Virus record (IMG/VR): IMGVR_UViG_3300036398_002892
Span: 1 to 64,000 of that record
Strand: one strand, 5' to 3'
Source of the DNA: a virus
Length of the DNA stretch: 64,000 nucleotides
The position numbers and the translations under genes are program-made. Below, piece after piece: positions 44,865 through 56,263 of the stretch; the stretch's first letter is position 1; each line of letters starts with the position of its first letter. The notes under the pieces are model-generated. The model made no database searches, was not told the DNA's origin, and worked only from the letters and a program-made list of their open reading frames with translations.

Positions 44865-46090
44865 TGAGTGCAAATACTTATCGTATAAGAATATCTCCTG
44901 AAGTAATTAATGGTGATGTTTTTAAAATTAGTTATATCGGAGACCCGTATCTTGAACAACAAAAAATACCATTTTGTTGTGATATCTATACTCGTGAGGT
45001 GACCAAGTATATTGATGGGAATGCTTATGTATATTCGTCAATGACTCAAATATTAACAGGTGCGACAGGAACAACCGCGACTTCTAATATTTCAAAAGCA
45101 ACACTCAAACGAGGTACATCATTATTAACAGGAATGACTATTCCAATATTAATAACTGAAAATACTGTGGACGTTGGATATTATTCTGTATTTGATGGTA
45201 TGATTGTTCAACAAGAAGTTATGACTAACTTTTTATTTTCGGCTAATACCGCATTCCCCTATACGTACAATTTTTATAATACTTCAGATGTTGAATTTAA
45301 AAAATATTTAGAGTTTTCATCTTATGAAATAGATTGGGGTGATGGAACACCAAAACAAACGGTTACAAATGTCAGTCCTAATTTTTATTCGCATCCATAC
45401 TCACAATCCGGTGAATTTACGATTAGTATGTCAGGTATGAGTCCGTGGGGTTCTAATGTGGTAAAGAAAACGGTTACAGTACCATTTACTAATACGACTA
45501 TATTAGACCCAAAAGGTACGACTTGTTTTACTCCAATGGGTGGTAGTTGGTCGGCAACACCAATTTGTTATGACTTTATTTATAGTGGTGATACGAGTTG
45601 TGAAACTTATCAAAGTGGTATTAATCCTTATTTAACCGTACCATTAGTTGTTAGTGGATACACTCAATCAACTGTATCGGATTTAAGAGTTTATGGTAAC
45701 AAATCTACTTTAGTTGATGGATATTATAAGATTGGTGTTCAAATAACAGGCACAACAGGTGTTGTTGGAACATATTGGGGGGGAAGTGCAAACGGTAATC
45801 AATTATACACCGGGTATACAATAAATGGAGTTGATTACTATGATTATAGTGATGGAACAACACTCTTTGTGGTTAGTGGTGTAACACCGATAGACACGGT
45901 ATGTGAACCAATTGTAAAAAATGAGGCATTATTAAATGTAATTGATGAGCCGGAAGTTCAATCCAATGTGTTCATTGAACGGGGAAAAGTTTCTGGATTT
46001 GAATCAATGGAACGATTAGGTGAAGTAGATAATTTGGGTGACCTTGAAAAATATGGGTATAAGTTTTTTAATATAATTAAAATTGATTAA
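44864..46090 (+). CDS. Virion protein with PKD-like domain (408 aa)
   Basis: The N-terminal ~100 residues are beta-type. Residues ~145-205 contain a PKD/Ig-like domain: YEIDWGDGTPKQTVTNVSP, then HPYSQSGEFTISMSGMSP and a closing VKKTVTVPF, with the conserved WGDG and the Tyr-x2-x-Gly-x-Phe-Thr-Ile pattern. Two further Cys-containing segments follow. PKD-like modules are common in extracellular adhesins and in tail fibres. The C-terminal helix-rich ~60 residues may anchor to the baseplate. Translationally coupled to the preceding gene. Confidence 0.65.
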   Translation: MSANTYRIRISPEVINGDVFKISYIGDPYLEQQKIPFCCDIYTREVTKYIDGNAYVYSSMTQILTGATGTTATSNISKATLKRGTSLLTGMTIPILITENTVDVGYYSVFDGMIVQQEVMTNFLFSANTAFPYTYNFYNTSDVEFKKYLEFSSYEIDWGDGTPKQTVTNVSPNFYSHPYSQSGEFTISMSGMSPWGSNVVKKTVTVPFTNTTILDPKGTTCFTPMGGSWSATPICYDFIYSGDTSCETYQSGINPYLTVPLVVSGYTQSTVSDLRVYGNKSTLVDGYYKIGVQITGTTGVVGTYWGGSANGNQLYTGYTINGVDYYDYSDGTTLFVVSGVTPIDTVCEPIVKNEALLNVIDEPEVQSNVFIERGKVSGFESMERLGEVDNLGDLEKYGYKFFNIIKID

Positions 46091-46100
46091 AAACATAAAT

Positions 46101-46114
46101 TTGATATTTATCAA
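46101..46114 (+). promoter_or_regulatory. TATTTAT-type candidate promoter with inverted arms
   Basis: TTGATATTTATCAA has perfect 6-bp inverted arms around TT, like the element before the sheath gene. It lies 52 nt before the ATG at 46166; a 16-codon Lys/Asn-rich mini-ORF (46116-46166) fills the space. Confidence 0.35.
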
Positions 46115-46165
46115 TATGAAACAAAAAAACACTAAAAATAATAAATTAATTAAAAAAGAAATATA

Positions 46166-47083
46166 ATGGCGACTGGCACCTATGGAACTATAAGACCCGC
46201 AGATGTATCACCCGAAGATGTGGACATCATTCTTAATTATACACCATCAAGAGATGAAACAGATAATTTTGTATTAACAAAGTTAGATGCGGTATCTATA
46301 TTGAGACCTTATTTTAATAATTCACAGACAAATCCTTCAAGTCCTAACCCTAATGTAGAAATATTAGGTGGGTTATACAATTTAAGATTGCCTGCGGAAC
46401 AATTTAACCAATTAGGTATCTACACCTTATACATAAGACCTGCGGAGATTAGAACGAGTATATTAGATTGTGGTGTGTTATCATCATTACCTAACGTAAA
46501 AGGACTTGTTATTGATTTAAATAATGTTCCAAGTCAATTTAGAAATAAATTTGTTAATCAAGGTTTAGTTGGTTTTAGAATTGAGTATTTAAACTCTGAT
46601 GGAACAAAAATACCTAATTTTTTTAGAATTGTAACATCATCATTCTTTTGTGAACCGGTTGTACAAAATTTAACAAATACTTCACAAAAAGCAATTAGAT
46701 ATAGATATACTGATAACAATACAAATTTAATCTTTTGTACTGTTTCTCCGTCGTCATCTCCGACAAACAAACCAAATGCGACCCCATATATTGGGCAGCC
46801 AAATCAAACTATTATAATGTCTAATACCTTCTTTAATCCGATAACACTTGATATTGAGATTGCAGACCAAGATTTCTCAACATTGGCAATTGCTCTTTAT
46901 GGTAATCAAACTAAATCTATGGATGATGGTATTTACACTATTTACGACGCGAATAACAACATTTACCAACAATATAATCTATACGAAATTAGAGACCAAT
47001 TTAATACGTTATTATATGAAGTTAGACAAAATAGAGGTGATAATATTGATTTTAGTAAAAACTTTACAAACATAACTGAATAA
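46166..47083 (+). CDS. Virion structural protein (305 aa)
   Basis: Beta-rich protein without a recognised family. It has a Ser/Pro/Asn linker at about 193-205 (SPSSSPTNKPNATP) separating an N-terminal and a C-terminal domain; the latter ends with a helix (YEIRDQFNTLLYEVRQ). Stop and next start overlap (TAATG), suggesting a stable partnership with the 1005-residue protein. Likely part of the baseplate periphery or fibre base. Confidence 0.62.
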   Translation: MATGTYGTIRPADVSPEDVDIILNYTPSRDETDNFVLTKLDAVSILRPYFNNSQTNPSSPNPNVEILGGLYNLRLPAEQFNQLGIYTLYIRPAEIRTSILDCGVLSSLPNVKGLVIDLNNVPSQFRNKFVNQGLVGFRIEYLNSDGTKIPNFFRIVTSSFFCEPVVQNLTNTSQKAIRYRYTDNNTNLIFCTVSPSSSPTNKPNATPYIGQPNQTIIMSNTFFNPITLDIEIADQDFSTLAIALYGNQTKSMDDGIYTIYDANNNIYQQYNLYEIRDQFNTLLYEVRQNRGDNIDFSKNFTNITE

Positions 47084-50000
47084 TGGCATTACAAAAATTT
47101 ACATGTCCTCCACAAGGTCCATCCGGTGCAAGTTCATTCTCTGATGATTTAGTTGGTTTCCAACTAGTTACGGGGGGTGGTTTGACACAGGGTAATTTTG
47201 AATTTGCGACTTCTTTTAACGAAAAGACAAATAGAAAGTTTAACACAGGTACATTCTCCGACCCAATCAGTTTAGAAGGGTTAGGATTAGAGAGTACACT
47301 TCAGTCAAGAACTATATTTGAAAATAACTTTAAAGTTTATCCAAATTTTGATTTAAGTCAAATTACTAATTTTACTCAATACGGGTCTTTAGTGAAAAGA
47401 TTATCCACAGCAGTTGAAACAATCATCGCAAAATTCCCTGCGGCGCTTGAAGCAACCCTTATGGGTGAGAACTATATTAAAGGAGAAACGGCAACAAATA
47501 TAAGTTATAATGAGATTGACAATATTACTAGTTTTGATTTAGATGTCGCTCGTTTAAGGAATCCTTTTGCGATTGATTTTACTATTAACTCAACTAGAAA
47601 CCTTGAATTAAAAGAGATTCAGGTATCTTCGCTTAGAGATATGACGGTTCAATACGCTAATTATAGTTTATATTATAATGGTAATGGATATAATGTAACT
47701 GCGATTATTCCAACAACATCGATGACATCGGGGACTTTAAACATAAGTGTTAGTGGTCATCCATTTCCATTTCAAACAGTTACTTTTGATGATTTAGTTA
47801 TTAGACCAAATGATTATGAGGTTAATAGAATTTTCAATGAACATTTAGATGAGGTTGAAAATTTTCTTTTAAATAGAAATGTTACACCAAAATACACTGC
47901 GAGTTTTAATGTGCCAAGAGACGCTGAAGATGGAACATATTTTTCTTCACAGGAATTTATAACATTCCCATTAAATGGTTCTTGGAATTTAGATATTGTA
48001 ACAAATGCGTTCACCAATTATTTAGTTCAATTAAATGATATTGGTGTATCAATGGATGAGTATAAAACCAACATTGTTGCAAGATTTTTAACTACCGGTG
48101 CGTTCCAAGAGTTTGACACAATAGGTCAAAAAATGGAAAAGGTATTACAAATTTACGGTAGAAGTTTTGACGAAACAAATAAATTCATAAGTGCGTTAGC
48201 GTTTATGAACTCAGTTCATTATAACCCTGGTGATGATATCCCATCTCAGTTACTTAAAAACTTAGCGCAAACATTAGGTTGGCAAACAAATATGTCACCT
48301 GTATCTACAGATGATTTTTTAAGTTCAGTTTTTGGTCAAACAAATACTGATAGGTCTCAATATCCGGGTATTTCAGATGCTACAACACCTGATGAGTTAA
48401 ATTATCAATATTATAGAAACTTAATATTAAACTCGGCATATTTGTTTAAATCAAAAGGTACAAGAAAATCAATTGAAACGTTAATGGCTTTAATTGGTGC
48501 CCCTGACGCTTTAGTTGAATTTAACGAATACATTTATTTAGCTGACCAAAGAATTAATGTTAATCAATTCAACACACAGTTTGCTCAAATATCAGGTGGT
48601 ACGTATACTCAAGAACTACCAACACTTGAGGCGGGTAATACATATAGATTAAGAGATATTGAATATACTGGTTTTACAACAACCACAGTAATTAAAGATG
48701 TTAATATAACTAAAGACGAGTATCCAATGGATGATTTAGGATTTCCTAAAGCACCACCAAATACTGAGGATTTTTTCTTTGAAAAAGGTAGTGGTTGGTT
48801 TGAACAAACACCAAAACATAGAGCTCCTGAAGAAGTAAGTTTTACTAATAGTGTATTTACAGGTGCAAATCCTAATTATCAAACAGTTCTAACACCATAT
48901 AGTTATGGTCAAGAATATTTTAATAGGTTTAGAGATTTTCCTTTTATGACTTTAGGGTATAATCTAACTCAAACTATTGATAATAATAAAAGTTGGGTTG
49001 ATACCGAAGTTGGACTACGTTCAAATTTAGAAGGTGGATACAACGCAAGATATTTTACAACAAACGATGCGTTAGTTCTTAATGCCAAAAATACCGATTT
49101 ATTTTTGAATCCGGCTCAAGGTCTTTCATATGATGTATGGACTATGTCAAGGGAATATAATTTCCCAATACCAAATGAAGGTTTAAATTATATTCAACCA
49201 ACATATTGTGACCCGAATCCGGTATCTAATTATCCAATGAGAGGTGGTGTGGATTGGACAGAAATAAATCCACAACCAAAACGTAAGACATTCTTTGAGT
49301 TTGCTCAAACATTTTGGAAAAACATGATTAATGTTAGAAATAGACAATTCTCAACTGACGGTAAAACAATGGGGTATCCAACCCTTCAGTCAATTTATTG
49401 GAAATATTTAGACGCTCAAAAATTAGCCGGAGTACCGGATGGTAGTTTCAACTATACTAATATGATTGAGTATGTAGATGGAATGGGTGATTATTGGGTG
49501 AGATTAGTTGAACAAATGGTTCCAGCAAGTACAATATGGAATACGGGTGTTAAATATGAAAACTCTATCTTTCATAGACAAAAATTTGTTTGGAGAAGAC
49601 AAGAAGGTTGTCAATTAATACCAGTTCCTTGTAACCCATGTTCAATGGTTAGTAACCTTTACACTTATGACTGTGATGTTCAGTCAGTACAATGTTCTAT
49701 CTATCCATGGCAAACTAATCCTCTATTGACAGAATTTAGTGCGGTGTTAGGATATCTGTTAACTAATTATTTGGAGCCACAAGGTTATGAGTTAGATGAT
49801 TGTAAACTGAATACTTTAAAAAGTACTTGGTATGTGGTGTTAAGTTTAGATGATGTTGAAATAGTTCAAAATCAATTCTTTACAGGTACAGGATATACAA
49901 ACACTGATTTGAGTTCACCAACAACGGCTCAATGGAACACCGCATTAGAAACTGCATTAAATGGTTTAGATTTGTACGGTTATGAGTATATTTTAAATGA

Positions 50001-50100
50001 TACTGACGTTATTGTTTATAACTCAATTTGTTCAGTAAATGATACGGGAATCAATTTTAAATTGAATGTTGGAATAAATTTTGAAATTTTATGTAATTAA
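47083..50100 (+). CDS. Large tail/baseplate protein (1005 aa)
   Basis: Mixed alpha/beta protein. Around residues 430-483 a helix set [17 protein letters not shown] leads into [16 protein letters not shown] 'KGT-R-x-x-I-E ... IGAP' pattern of this type recalls the P2 gpI-like tail proteins, where a KGT motif starts a helical domain. The N-terminus contains many beta segments and the C-terminal ~130 residues have paired Cys ([14 protein letters not shown]). It is coupled by overlapping stop/start codons to both neighbours (TAATG at both ends). I infer a structural role connecting baseplate and fibres; the precise equivalent in T4 is unclear. Confidence 0.62.
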   Translation: MALQKFTCPPQGPSGASSFSDDLVGFQLVTGGGLTQGNFEFATSFNEKTNRKFNTGTFSDPISLEGLGLESTLQSRTIFENNFKVYPNFDLSQITNFTQYGSLVKRLSTAVETIIAKFPAALEATLMGENYIKGETATNISYNEIDNITSFDLDVARLRNPFAIDFTINSTRNLELKEIQVSSLRDMTVQYANYSLYYNGNGYNVTAIIPTTSMTSGTLNISVSGHPFPFQTVTFDDLVIRPNDYEVNRIFNEHLDEVENFLLNRNVTPKYTASFNVPRDAEDGTYFSSQEFITFPLNGSWNLDIVTNAFTNYLVQLNDIGVSMDEYKTNIVARFLTTGAFQEFDTIGQKMEKVLQIYGRSFDETNKFISALAFMNSVHYNPGDDIPSQLLKNLAQTLGWQTNMSPVSTDDFLSSVFGQTNTDRSQYPGISDATTPDELNYQYYRNLILNSAYLFKSKGTRKSIETLMALIGAPDALVEFNEYIYLADQRINVNQFNTQFAQISGGTYTQELPTLEAGNTYRLRDIEYTGFTTTTVIKDVNITKDEYPMDDLGFPKAPPNTEDFFFEKGSGWFEQTPKHRAPEEVSFTNSVFTGANPNYQTVLTPYSYGQEYFNRFRDFPFMTLGYNLTQTIDNNKSWVDTEVGLRSNLEGGYNARYFTTNDALVLNAKNTDLFLNPAQGLSYDVWTMSREYNFPIPNEGLNYIQPTYCDPNPVSNYPMRGGVDWTEINPQPKRKTFFEFAQTFWKNMINVRNRQFSTDGKTMGYPTLQSIYWKYLDAQKLAGVPDGSFNYTNMIEYVDGMGDYWVRLVEQMVPASTIWNTGVKYENSIFHRQKFVWRRQEGCQLIPVPCNPCSMVSNLYTYDCDVQSVQCSIYPWQTNPLLTEFSAVLGYLLTNYLEPQGYELDDCKLNTLKSTWYVVLSLDDVEIVQNQFFTGTGYTNTDLSSPTTAQWNTALETALNGLDLYGYEYILNDTDVIVYNSICSVNDTGINFKLNVGINFEILCN

Positions 50101-53100
50101 TGGCTTGTAGTTTATCATATGTATTAACGAGTTTATCGGGAGATTGTACTAATTCTAATTTAGGTGGGTTTAGTATTGATATAACAGGAACCGCACCGGA
50201 TTATAGTATTCAGTGGGTTAGTCCTGCGTTAGGGACTATTGTATTAGGTGCCGGTGTTACAGGTTATACCGCAACAACACTGTCGGCGGGAACATATTCA
50301 TTTAATATCCTTGATTCATGTTCACCTACTATGACTTCATTACCGGTTAATATTAATATTTCTAGTGGTACATGTGCAAGTATTGTTGGGATATCAAACA
50401 CGACGTGTAATAACAATAATGGGGTATTAACAGGGCAAACTTCTAATCTTTATGGTATAAGTACGTTTAGTTTATATAATACCTTAACAGGTTTTATTAC
50501 TTCAGGGGTATCATTTACTAATAATTATATTTTTAATGATTTATCTCCGGGTATATACTACGTTAATGCTGACGATGGTGGTGGATGTAGTGGTCAGAGT
50601 GAAACAACTATTATTCAACCTTCGACAAATATTACGTGGGGATTTTATACTGTAATGGATTCCGGATGTGGTAATGTTGATTCGGGAAAAATATATGTAA
50701 CAGGTCTTACCGGTAATCCACCATTTACTTATTTATGGTCAAATGGTGAAACAACAGATTTTATTACGGGTTTAACTGCGGGTGTTTATTCCGTAGTGAT
50801 AACAGATAGTTTAGGATGTACACAATCACAAAGTGCGACTGTGACAGAAGTTGACCCATTAGGATTTGGTGAATTTAGTGTGATACCTCCAACATGTTTT
50901 AATAGTGATGGTCAAGTAACTCTTGTAATTACGGGAGGTACTGGTCCATATTATTATTCAGCATCGACAGGGGTGGTAGCAGTTTCTTTTAGTTCGTCTC
51001 AAACATTTTATAATATTGGTGGTGGACCATTTGCTGTTGAAGTTACTGACGCGGCTTTATGTAAAATAACTCCAACAACAACAATTATACCTCCAAACGG
51101 GTTTAATATTGTAAGTATAACAACAACTAATTCAAATTGTGGTAATCGTGATGGTAAAATAAATATTGAGGTAAGTGGTGGTGCAGTTCCTTTTACTTAT
51201 ACTTTAACAGATTCTTTAGGTAATAGTATTATTGACCCTACTAATTTTAGAAGTTGGGCTTTTCCTAATTTAGCGTCGGGGACTTATACTTTAACTATTT
51301 CAGATAATGGGGGTTGCACTTATGTTAGTTCACCTATTTCTATAAATAATGTTCCTTTATTTACGTTTACTGCAGATACTACCGGTACAACCTGTAATTT
51401 AAATAATGGTTATGTTGCCATTACAGTATCAGGTGGTACACCGCCTTACACATATACCGTTGGGGGTGAATTTTCTTATGAATCTATTCAAACACCATTA
51501 AGTGCTTATACTTTTAATAATTTATATTATGGAGATTATTCGTTAGAAATAACAGAATCAACTCCTGGTGTTATTTGTAAGCAAACAGGTAGTTTTGAAA
51601 TAGAAACATCAAATAATGTTGATTTTATGTTATCAGGTACTAACGCTAACAATGGTAATGATGGAACAGTTTCTGCATATATTACAAATGGAATACCACC
51701 ATTCACATTATTATGGAGTAATAACGTAAATGGTCAAACAGGGTATTATTTAAGTAATTTAAGTGCCGGAACATACAGTTTACAAGTAACCGATAGTGAA
51801 GGATGTGTTAAAAATAGAGAGGTAACTATAGACGGATTTGATTCAATATCGTCGTTTCAAACGTTTAATATTTGTGATAGTGAATTTGAAAACATTGGTG
51901 AGTTAGTTAAAAAAGGACCTAAACAAATGTTGAATGAAGGGTATTATGATTTAACATCCGGATACACAAATTGTATACTTAATCAAGCGGTATTCAATAT
52001 TGTCGCAACAATTGGAGTTATTACTAATATTTCACAATTTTATGTCAGTACCGCATTAAATGATTTCCCAACAGATAATGAATATTTTGACGCTTTAGTT
52101 GCGTTACTAAAAACTTTTGACCAAGTTGCTCAAGTTAATATTGACCCATTAAATAATGGGATTCAAGTGATTGCAAAATGTGAAGAACAATATTTGGTAG
52201 CAACTGATGTAACTGTTGATATGTTTATTGAATATAATATTTCTTGTCAATATTGTAGTTTACCACCAACATTAACTCCAACGTCAACACCAACACAGAC
52301 ACCAACACCTACTAACACACCAACACCTGGTCAATCGCCAAGTCCAACACCTACTCAAACAATGACACCAACGCCTACTCAAACAATAACCCCAACAATG
52401 ACTAAAACTCCAACACCTACACCAACATTAACACCTACACCAACATCTAGTTCGGCTCAATTATGGTATTTATATTCGTCTTGTTTATTAGTGGATGGAG
52501 AGTCACAAGTTATCTTACAACCAATATTAGTATTACCGACATTAACTATTGGTGACGTGTTTGTTTTCAATGTACCGGATAGTAAACCTGAATGTTGGTC
52601 ATTAATTAATACTTATAATGGTTTACCATCATCAATTCCGTTTGGTGCTTTAGTATTTAATACTAATTATTTCACATCAGTATCTAACACTATTTACCCA
52701 TTTAATGAAGGTAGAGAATGTGATGAATGTCAAGAAGGTATAAATAATATTGAACCAATAACTAATAATTTTTTAGTTACAGTATATAAATCTAATTGTA
52801 ACATAACAAATATTTCACCACCATTTTACTTTTCTAATGATTCTACATTCCCAATTGATATTAGTAGTCCATTTGTTGGTGTACATTCAGGTTTTAATGG
52901 TGATTTATCCATAACCGTTGTTAGTACATTAAATCAAAGTCAATGTGTTTCCTTGATTGTAGATGGTGTAACTTATTTATCACCACAAACAATAACATTT
53001 AACTATCTTGAACCTCAAACTCAAGTTGTTGAGTTTTTAAATGTAAATATATCTGAGAATTCTACATTTGAAATTAATCTGACCGGAGGGTCTTGTTTAT

Positions 53101-53102
53101 AA
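50100..53102 (+). CDS. SprB-repeat fibre/adhesin protein
   Basis: 1000 residues. The first ~560 consist of about seven SprB-type repeats of 70-90 residues: each has a Cys-containing entry strand, a core like [12 protein letters not shown] or [12 protein letters not shown], and an exit [17 protein letters not shown] linker domain follows (about 570-715), then a ~60-residue Thr/Pro linker (about 722-785, TPTxTPTxTP pattern), then a ~215-residue C-terminal beta domain. SprB repeats are known from Flavobacteriia gliding adhesins and other Bacteroidota surface proteins. The protein ends the plus-strand structural run and is followed by a bidirectional terminator. I infer a receptor-binding fibre. 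Confidence 0.8.
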   Translation: MACSLSYVLTSLSGDCTNSNLGGFSIDITGTAPDYSIQWVSPALGTIVLGAGVTGYTATTLSAGTYSFNILDSCSPTMTSLPVNINISSGTCASIVGISNTTCNNNNGVLTGQTSNLYGISTFSLYNTLTGFITSGVSFTNNYIFNDLSPGIYYVNADDGGGCSGQSETTIIQPSTNITWGFYTVMDSGCGNVDSGKIYVTGLTGNPPFTYLWSNGETTDFITGLTAGVYSVVITDSLGCTQSQSATVTEVDPLGFGEFSVIPPTCFNSDGQVTLVITGGTGPYYYSASTGVVAVSFSSSQTFYNIGGGPFAVEVTDAALCKITPTTTIIPPNGFNIVSITTTNSNCGNRDGKINIEVSGGAVPFTYTLTDSLGNSIIDPTNFRSWAFPNLASGTYTLTISDNGGCTYVSSPISINNVPLFTFTADTTGTTCNLNNGYVAITVSGGTPPYTYTVGGEFSYESIQTPLSAYTFNNLYYGDYSLEITESTPGVICKQTGSFEIETSNNVDFMLSGTNANNGNDGTVSAYITNGIPPFTLLWSNNVNGQTGYYLSNLSAGTYSLQVTDSEGCVKNREVTIDGFDSISSFQTFNICDSEFENIGELVKKGPKQMLNEGYYDLTSGYTNCILNQAVFNIVATIGVITNISQFYVSTALNDFPTDNEYFDALVALLKTFDQVAQVNIDPLNNGIQVIAKCEEQYLVATDVTVDMFIEYNISCQYCSLPPTLTPTSTPTQTPTPTNTPTPGQSPSPTPTQTMTPTPTQTITPTMTKTPTPTPTLTPTPTSSSAQLWYLYSSCLLVDGESQVILQPILVLPTLTIGDVFVFNVPDSKPECWSLINTYNGLPSSIPFGALVFNTNYFTSVSNTIYPFNEGRECDECQEGINNIEPITNNFLVTVYKSNCNITNISPPFYFSNDSTFPIDISSPFVGVHSGFNGDLSITVVSTLNQSQCVSLIVDGVTYLSPQTITFNYLEPQTQVVEFLNVNISENSTFEINLTGGSCL

Positions 53103-53103
53103 T

Positions 53104-53139
53104 AAAAAACCCCCTCGTTAAAAGGGGGTTATTTTTTTT
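53104..53139. terminator. Bidirectional intrinsic terminator
   Basis: AAAAAACCCCCT / AGGGGGTT plus T-run: an 8-bp GC-rich stem with a 7-nt loop, A-tract on the left and T-tract on the right, lying exactly between convergent stops at 53102 and 53138. It can serve both strands. Confidence 0.9.
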
Positions 53140-53737
53140 ACCATATTTTTTCTTGTTTCATATGACCTATAACACAACAGTAAGCATCTGTTTGGTCAAA
53201 ATTTTCTTTTTTCAGGGTATTGTTTCTTGTATATAACCAAGTGATTTGAGGTTCTTTTTTGGCTATTAAATCCCATATAATCATTTTCTTGTCAATGTCT
53301 TTAGGAAGTCCTCCGAATAGTACGTATTTACCTTTATCATTTAATTGAGTTAACTCCGGAAAGGCGAATTTACGAGAATTGTATGTTGATATAAAATCAG
53401 GTACGACACCTAATACATCATATATCTCTTTAGTAACTAAAGTATTGAACCTTAATAAAGTTTGAACTGTGTAAACATTGTTTGAGTTCAATAAAGGTTC
53501 TTCAATAATAACTTTAGTAATACCCATGTCTTTATATTCTAAAAGTTTAGTTCTAAAGATTTGACCTTTTAGAAGTAATTCTTTTATTTTATTTTCTTCT
53601 TTTGGTTTTGGAACGGGTGATATATGAGTTAATTCAAGTAGTTGTTGACTTTGTATATCAAATAACGCCCAACCAATTGTTTTTGTACTCACATCTAATC
53701 CTAAAACTTTAGGACTTTCTTTAAGTGTTTTTTTCAT
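53138..53737 (-). CDS. RuvC-like Holliday junction resolvase
   Basis: 199 residues with an RNase H-like fold of the RuvC family. Acidic catalytic residues: D15 in VLGLDVSTKTIGWALFD, E79/E80 in VIIEEPLL, and D181/D184 in FDQTDAYCC on the final helix. Resolvases of this kind debranch recombination intermediates before packaging, the role of T4 gp49 endonuclease VII, which is absent here. Placed downstream of fibre genes on the minus strand with only 6 nt to the neighbour, so it is probably expressed late with them. Confidence 0.8.
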   Translation of the reverse strand: MKKTLKESPKVLGLDVSTKTIGWALFDIQSQQLLELTHISPVPKPKEENKIKELLLKGQIFRTKLLEYKDMGITKVIIEEPLLNSNNVYTVQTLLRFNTLVTKEIYDVLGVVPDFISTYNSRKFAFPELTQLNDKGKYVLFGGLPKDIDKKMIIWDLIAKKEPQITWLYTRNNTLKKENFDQTDAYCCVIGHMKQEKIW

Positions 53738-53743
53738 AATTTA

Positions 53744-56233
53744 TTAGAAATCAAATTTAACCAAAAACTGTTGAATCCCTTGTCTTAACACAGGAGATTG
53801 TAGCTTTGATACAATCATAAGATTCATATCAGAATCGTAAAGCCCAATTTCAGTAATATATGAACTTGTTCCTTTAGTCCATGTAGGGTTTGATGTTGAT
53901 TGAAACTCTGCTTGACCAAGATTAATCTTATATTTCATTTCATAAATGGTTGCTTCAATATCCGTTTCTAATGAACCGTAGAAATAATATTCATCACCAA
54001 AATTTAATGAAGGTGAAGTTGTATTATTATCTACTAATGGAATGAATAGATTTAAGTTATAATCATCAGCCGCTGCATAGTTTTCTTCAGTGATTGTAAA
54101 TGTTGTTCCTGTTAAACTATCTACGGTTAAATAACCATTGATTGTGGTTGCACTTATTTGAGGTGTAAAATCAATTATTTTCCAATCATTCGGGTCAGGT
54201 CTACCTGTACCAATTACTTTTTGACAAATAACTTGGAATGTGTCAGCGTAAAACCCTGTTATTAAGTCACAGGAAGGACACAGAGTCGTTGTTGTTGTCG
54301 TTGTGGTAGTTGTGGTTGGAATTAACGTTGGTTGGTTTAAACAAGGGAATTCAGCTCCAAATCTAATTGAAACGTTTTGTTCAGTTAAACCTCCACAAGA
54401 AATGTTTGGTCCTTGAATTTTGGTGTAGTAATTACAATGTAATGAATTCGTAAAAATATCGGTATTACTAAATCTATAAGTTACGTACATATATTCAGTG
54501 TCCGCTGTTAATATACCGTTAACTGTTGGTTGATTATTCTCAACCACACAAGTGTTAGGTGTTGTTAGACCAACTTTAGGTGCGGGTAATGTCCAGTTAC
54601 GATTTGACTTGTAAGACATTGCTGCGATAATCTCCTCATCATCAATTATAATAATTTGTGAATCAGGGAACACTTTACCAACTCTACTTGGTAACCCGTT
54701 ACTATTTGGATGGGTGTCCCAAAGTTGATAATATCTAATACCCGGCATATTCATATCCGTATTTTTAGTAGAATATAAATACTCAACTTCAAATAATGGA
54801 CTTCCTTCATCAGTTAAGTCATCAAAACCCGGTGGGTCAACCCAAAAAGTTTCACCTTTACAACATTCAGGATTTTTATGCCACATTAACCAAGGTAAAT
54901 GTAATCTAAAGTTACGAGCTTCACCCGTTGTATCTGTAGGATTATTAGGGTCGTAAGGTTCAAAGGCAAATTTCTCACCATAGAAGAAATCAATTGATTG
55001 ATTAGTATAGTGAATAATAGCAATAGCTTTTTGCTCACTTGGTTGAACAACAACTTGTTCATCAAATGAATTATAATAATAAACAACACTTGTATCGGTT
55101 TGTCCACTATCTGACATATATCCAAAATATTCTTTACTACCTAAATAAGACGCTGAACCAAAATATTGATAACCTTTATAAAATGAATCATACAACCCAG
55201 CAGGATTTTCCGACCAAGGAATATTCATATTCCAAATTTTAACATCGGACTCGTCTGTACTACATAAAGATTCAAAATTAATAACATTTTGATTCCAATG
55301 AGAACTTGGTGTAACACTATCGTATATTGTAGTCATATTTGGTGGGTATACTAATACTCTAGCAAAACATCCACTTGAAAAGTTTGAAAAATCAGGTGTT
55401 GGTCTGTCTAATGTATAATGACCTAAACAAATATCCACAATTTTATAAGTTAATATCGGATAACAACTACTCATTGACATCTCACAGTTAGGTGGAGTCG
55501 GAGTCGGAGGTAATGGTGTTGTACAACAAGTTGAGGAAGGTGTTGGTGTAGGTGTAGGTGACTCACATAAATAAGTTGTTTGAGTTGGTGTTGGTGTAGG
55601 GGTTGGTGAAGAATCTATTGATGGTGTTACTGTTGGAGTTGGGGTTGATGTTGGTGTTACACCTGGTTCACAATAACAATTATATTCTCCTTGACCATCA
55701 TAATATATTGTAACAAAATCACCAATCATTGGTAATCTTACAATATTTGAATTACACCCTGAATATACTAATTGAATAACACTACCACCTGTTAATGTAG
55801 ACATATCTACAAGATAGTTAGAGTTAATTGTATATTGGCTATTTGTTAACGCACTCCAATTAATTGTAGTTGCGGTTGTATTACCTGTAAAAAATCCTCT
55901 CATAGCCGCTCTATTATATACAGTTTGAGGAACTGACGCCATATAAGGGATTCCATATGTATTACCGGTTATTCCGTCAACATAATATGGATATTTAACA
56001 TTTTGTTTGTTAGATTCAGGTTTACCTGTTGAATTTTGAGCATTAAACGCTGGCTCAAGAATTTTTGTTGAGGTTTGATTATAAGGTGTTCCGGTTAATG
56101 TATTATAAGACACTTCACTATCACCTACTTGAAAATAAGATATGTTAAAACTACCTTCTGATAGTTTTTGTCTTGCAGTATCGGTTAGTCTTGTACTAAG
56201 TAAACCTTGTGTATTTTTTAATATGTATCCCAT
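53744..56233 (-). CDS. Tail-collar-like fibre protein with large insertion
   Basis: 829 residues. The N-terminus GLLSTRLTDTARQKLSEG followed by FNISYFQVGDSEVSY, and the C-terminus SSYITEIGLYDSDMNLMI, together resemble one tail-collar fibre domain (DUF3751-type, with the typical EIGLYD segment), split by about 650 inserted residues. The insertion holds a Thr/Pro linker with Cys (about 190-248, TPTPTPTQTTYLCESP), a large beta domain with several Trp/Tyr-rich strands, and a poly-Thr run (about 634-646) before CPSCD. I infer a baseplate-attached fibre or adhesin. The element ATATTTATAT lies 6 nt upstream of the ATG. Confidence 0.7.
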   Translation of the reverse strand: MGYILKNTQGLLSTRLTDTARQKLSEGSFNISYFQVGDSEVSYNTLTGTPYNQTSTKILEPAFNAQNSTGKPESNKQNVKYPYYVDGITGNTYGIPYMASVPQTVYNRAAMRGFFTGNTTATTINWSALTNSQYTINSNYLVDMSTLTGGSVIQLVYSGCNSNIVRLPMIGDFVTIYYDGQGEYNCYCEPGVTPTSTPTPTVTPSIDSSPTPTPTPTQTTYLCESPTPTPTPSSTCCTTPLPPTPTPPNCEMSMSSCYPILTYKIVDICLGHYTLDRPTPDFSNFSSGCFARVLVYPPNMTTIYDSVTPSSHWNQNVINFESLCSTDESDVKIWNMNIPWSENPAGLYDSFYKGYQYFGSASYLGSKEYFGYMSDSGQTDTSVVYYYNSFDEQVVVQPSEQKAIAIIHYTNQSIDFFYGEKFAFEPYDPNNPTDTTGEARNFRLHLPWLMWHKNPECCKGETFWVDPPGFDDLTDEGSPLFEVEYLYSTKNTDMNMPGIRYYQLWDTHPNSNGLPSRVGKVFPDSQIIIIDDEEIIAAMSYKSNRNWTLPAPKVGLTTPNTCVVENNQPTVNGILTADTEYMYVTYRFSNTDIFTNSLHCNYYTKIQGPNISCGGLTEQNVSIRFGAEFPCLNQPTLIPTTTTTTTTTTTLCPSCDLITGFYADTFQVICQKVIGTGRPDPNDWKIIDFTPQISATTINGYLTVDSLTGTTFTITEENYAAADDYNLNLFIPLVDNNTTSPSLNFGDEYYFYGSLETDIEATIYEMKYKINLGQAEFQSTSNPTWTKGTSSYITEIGLYDSDMNLMIVSKLQSPVLRQGIQQFLVKFDF

Positions 56234-56235
56234 GT

Positions 56236-56246
56236 GATATAAATAT
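56236..56246 (-). promoter_or_regulatory. TATTTAT-type candidate promoter
   Basis: Minus-strand GAATATTTATATCAC lies immediately upstream of the ATG at 56233, in the 30-nt gap between two minus-strand genes. Confidence 0.3.
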
Positions 56247-56263
56247 TCTTATTTTTTTTATTT

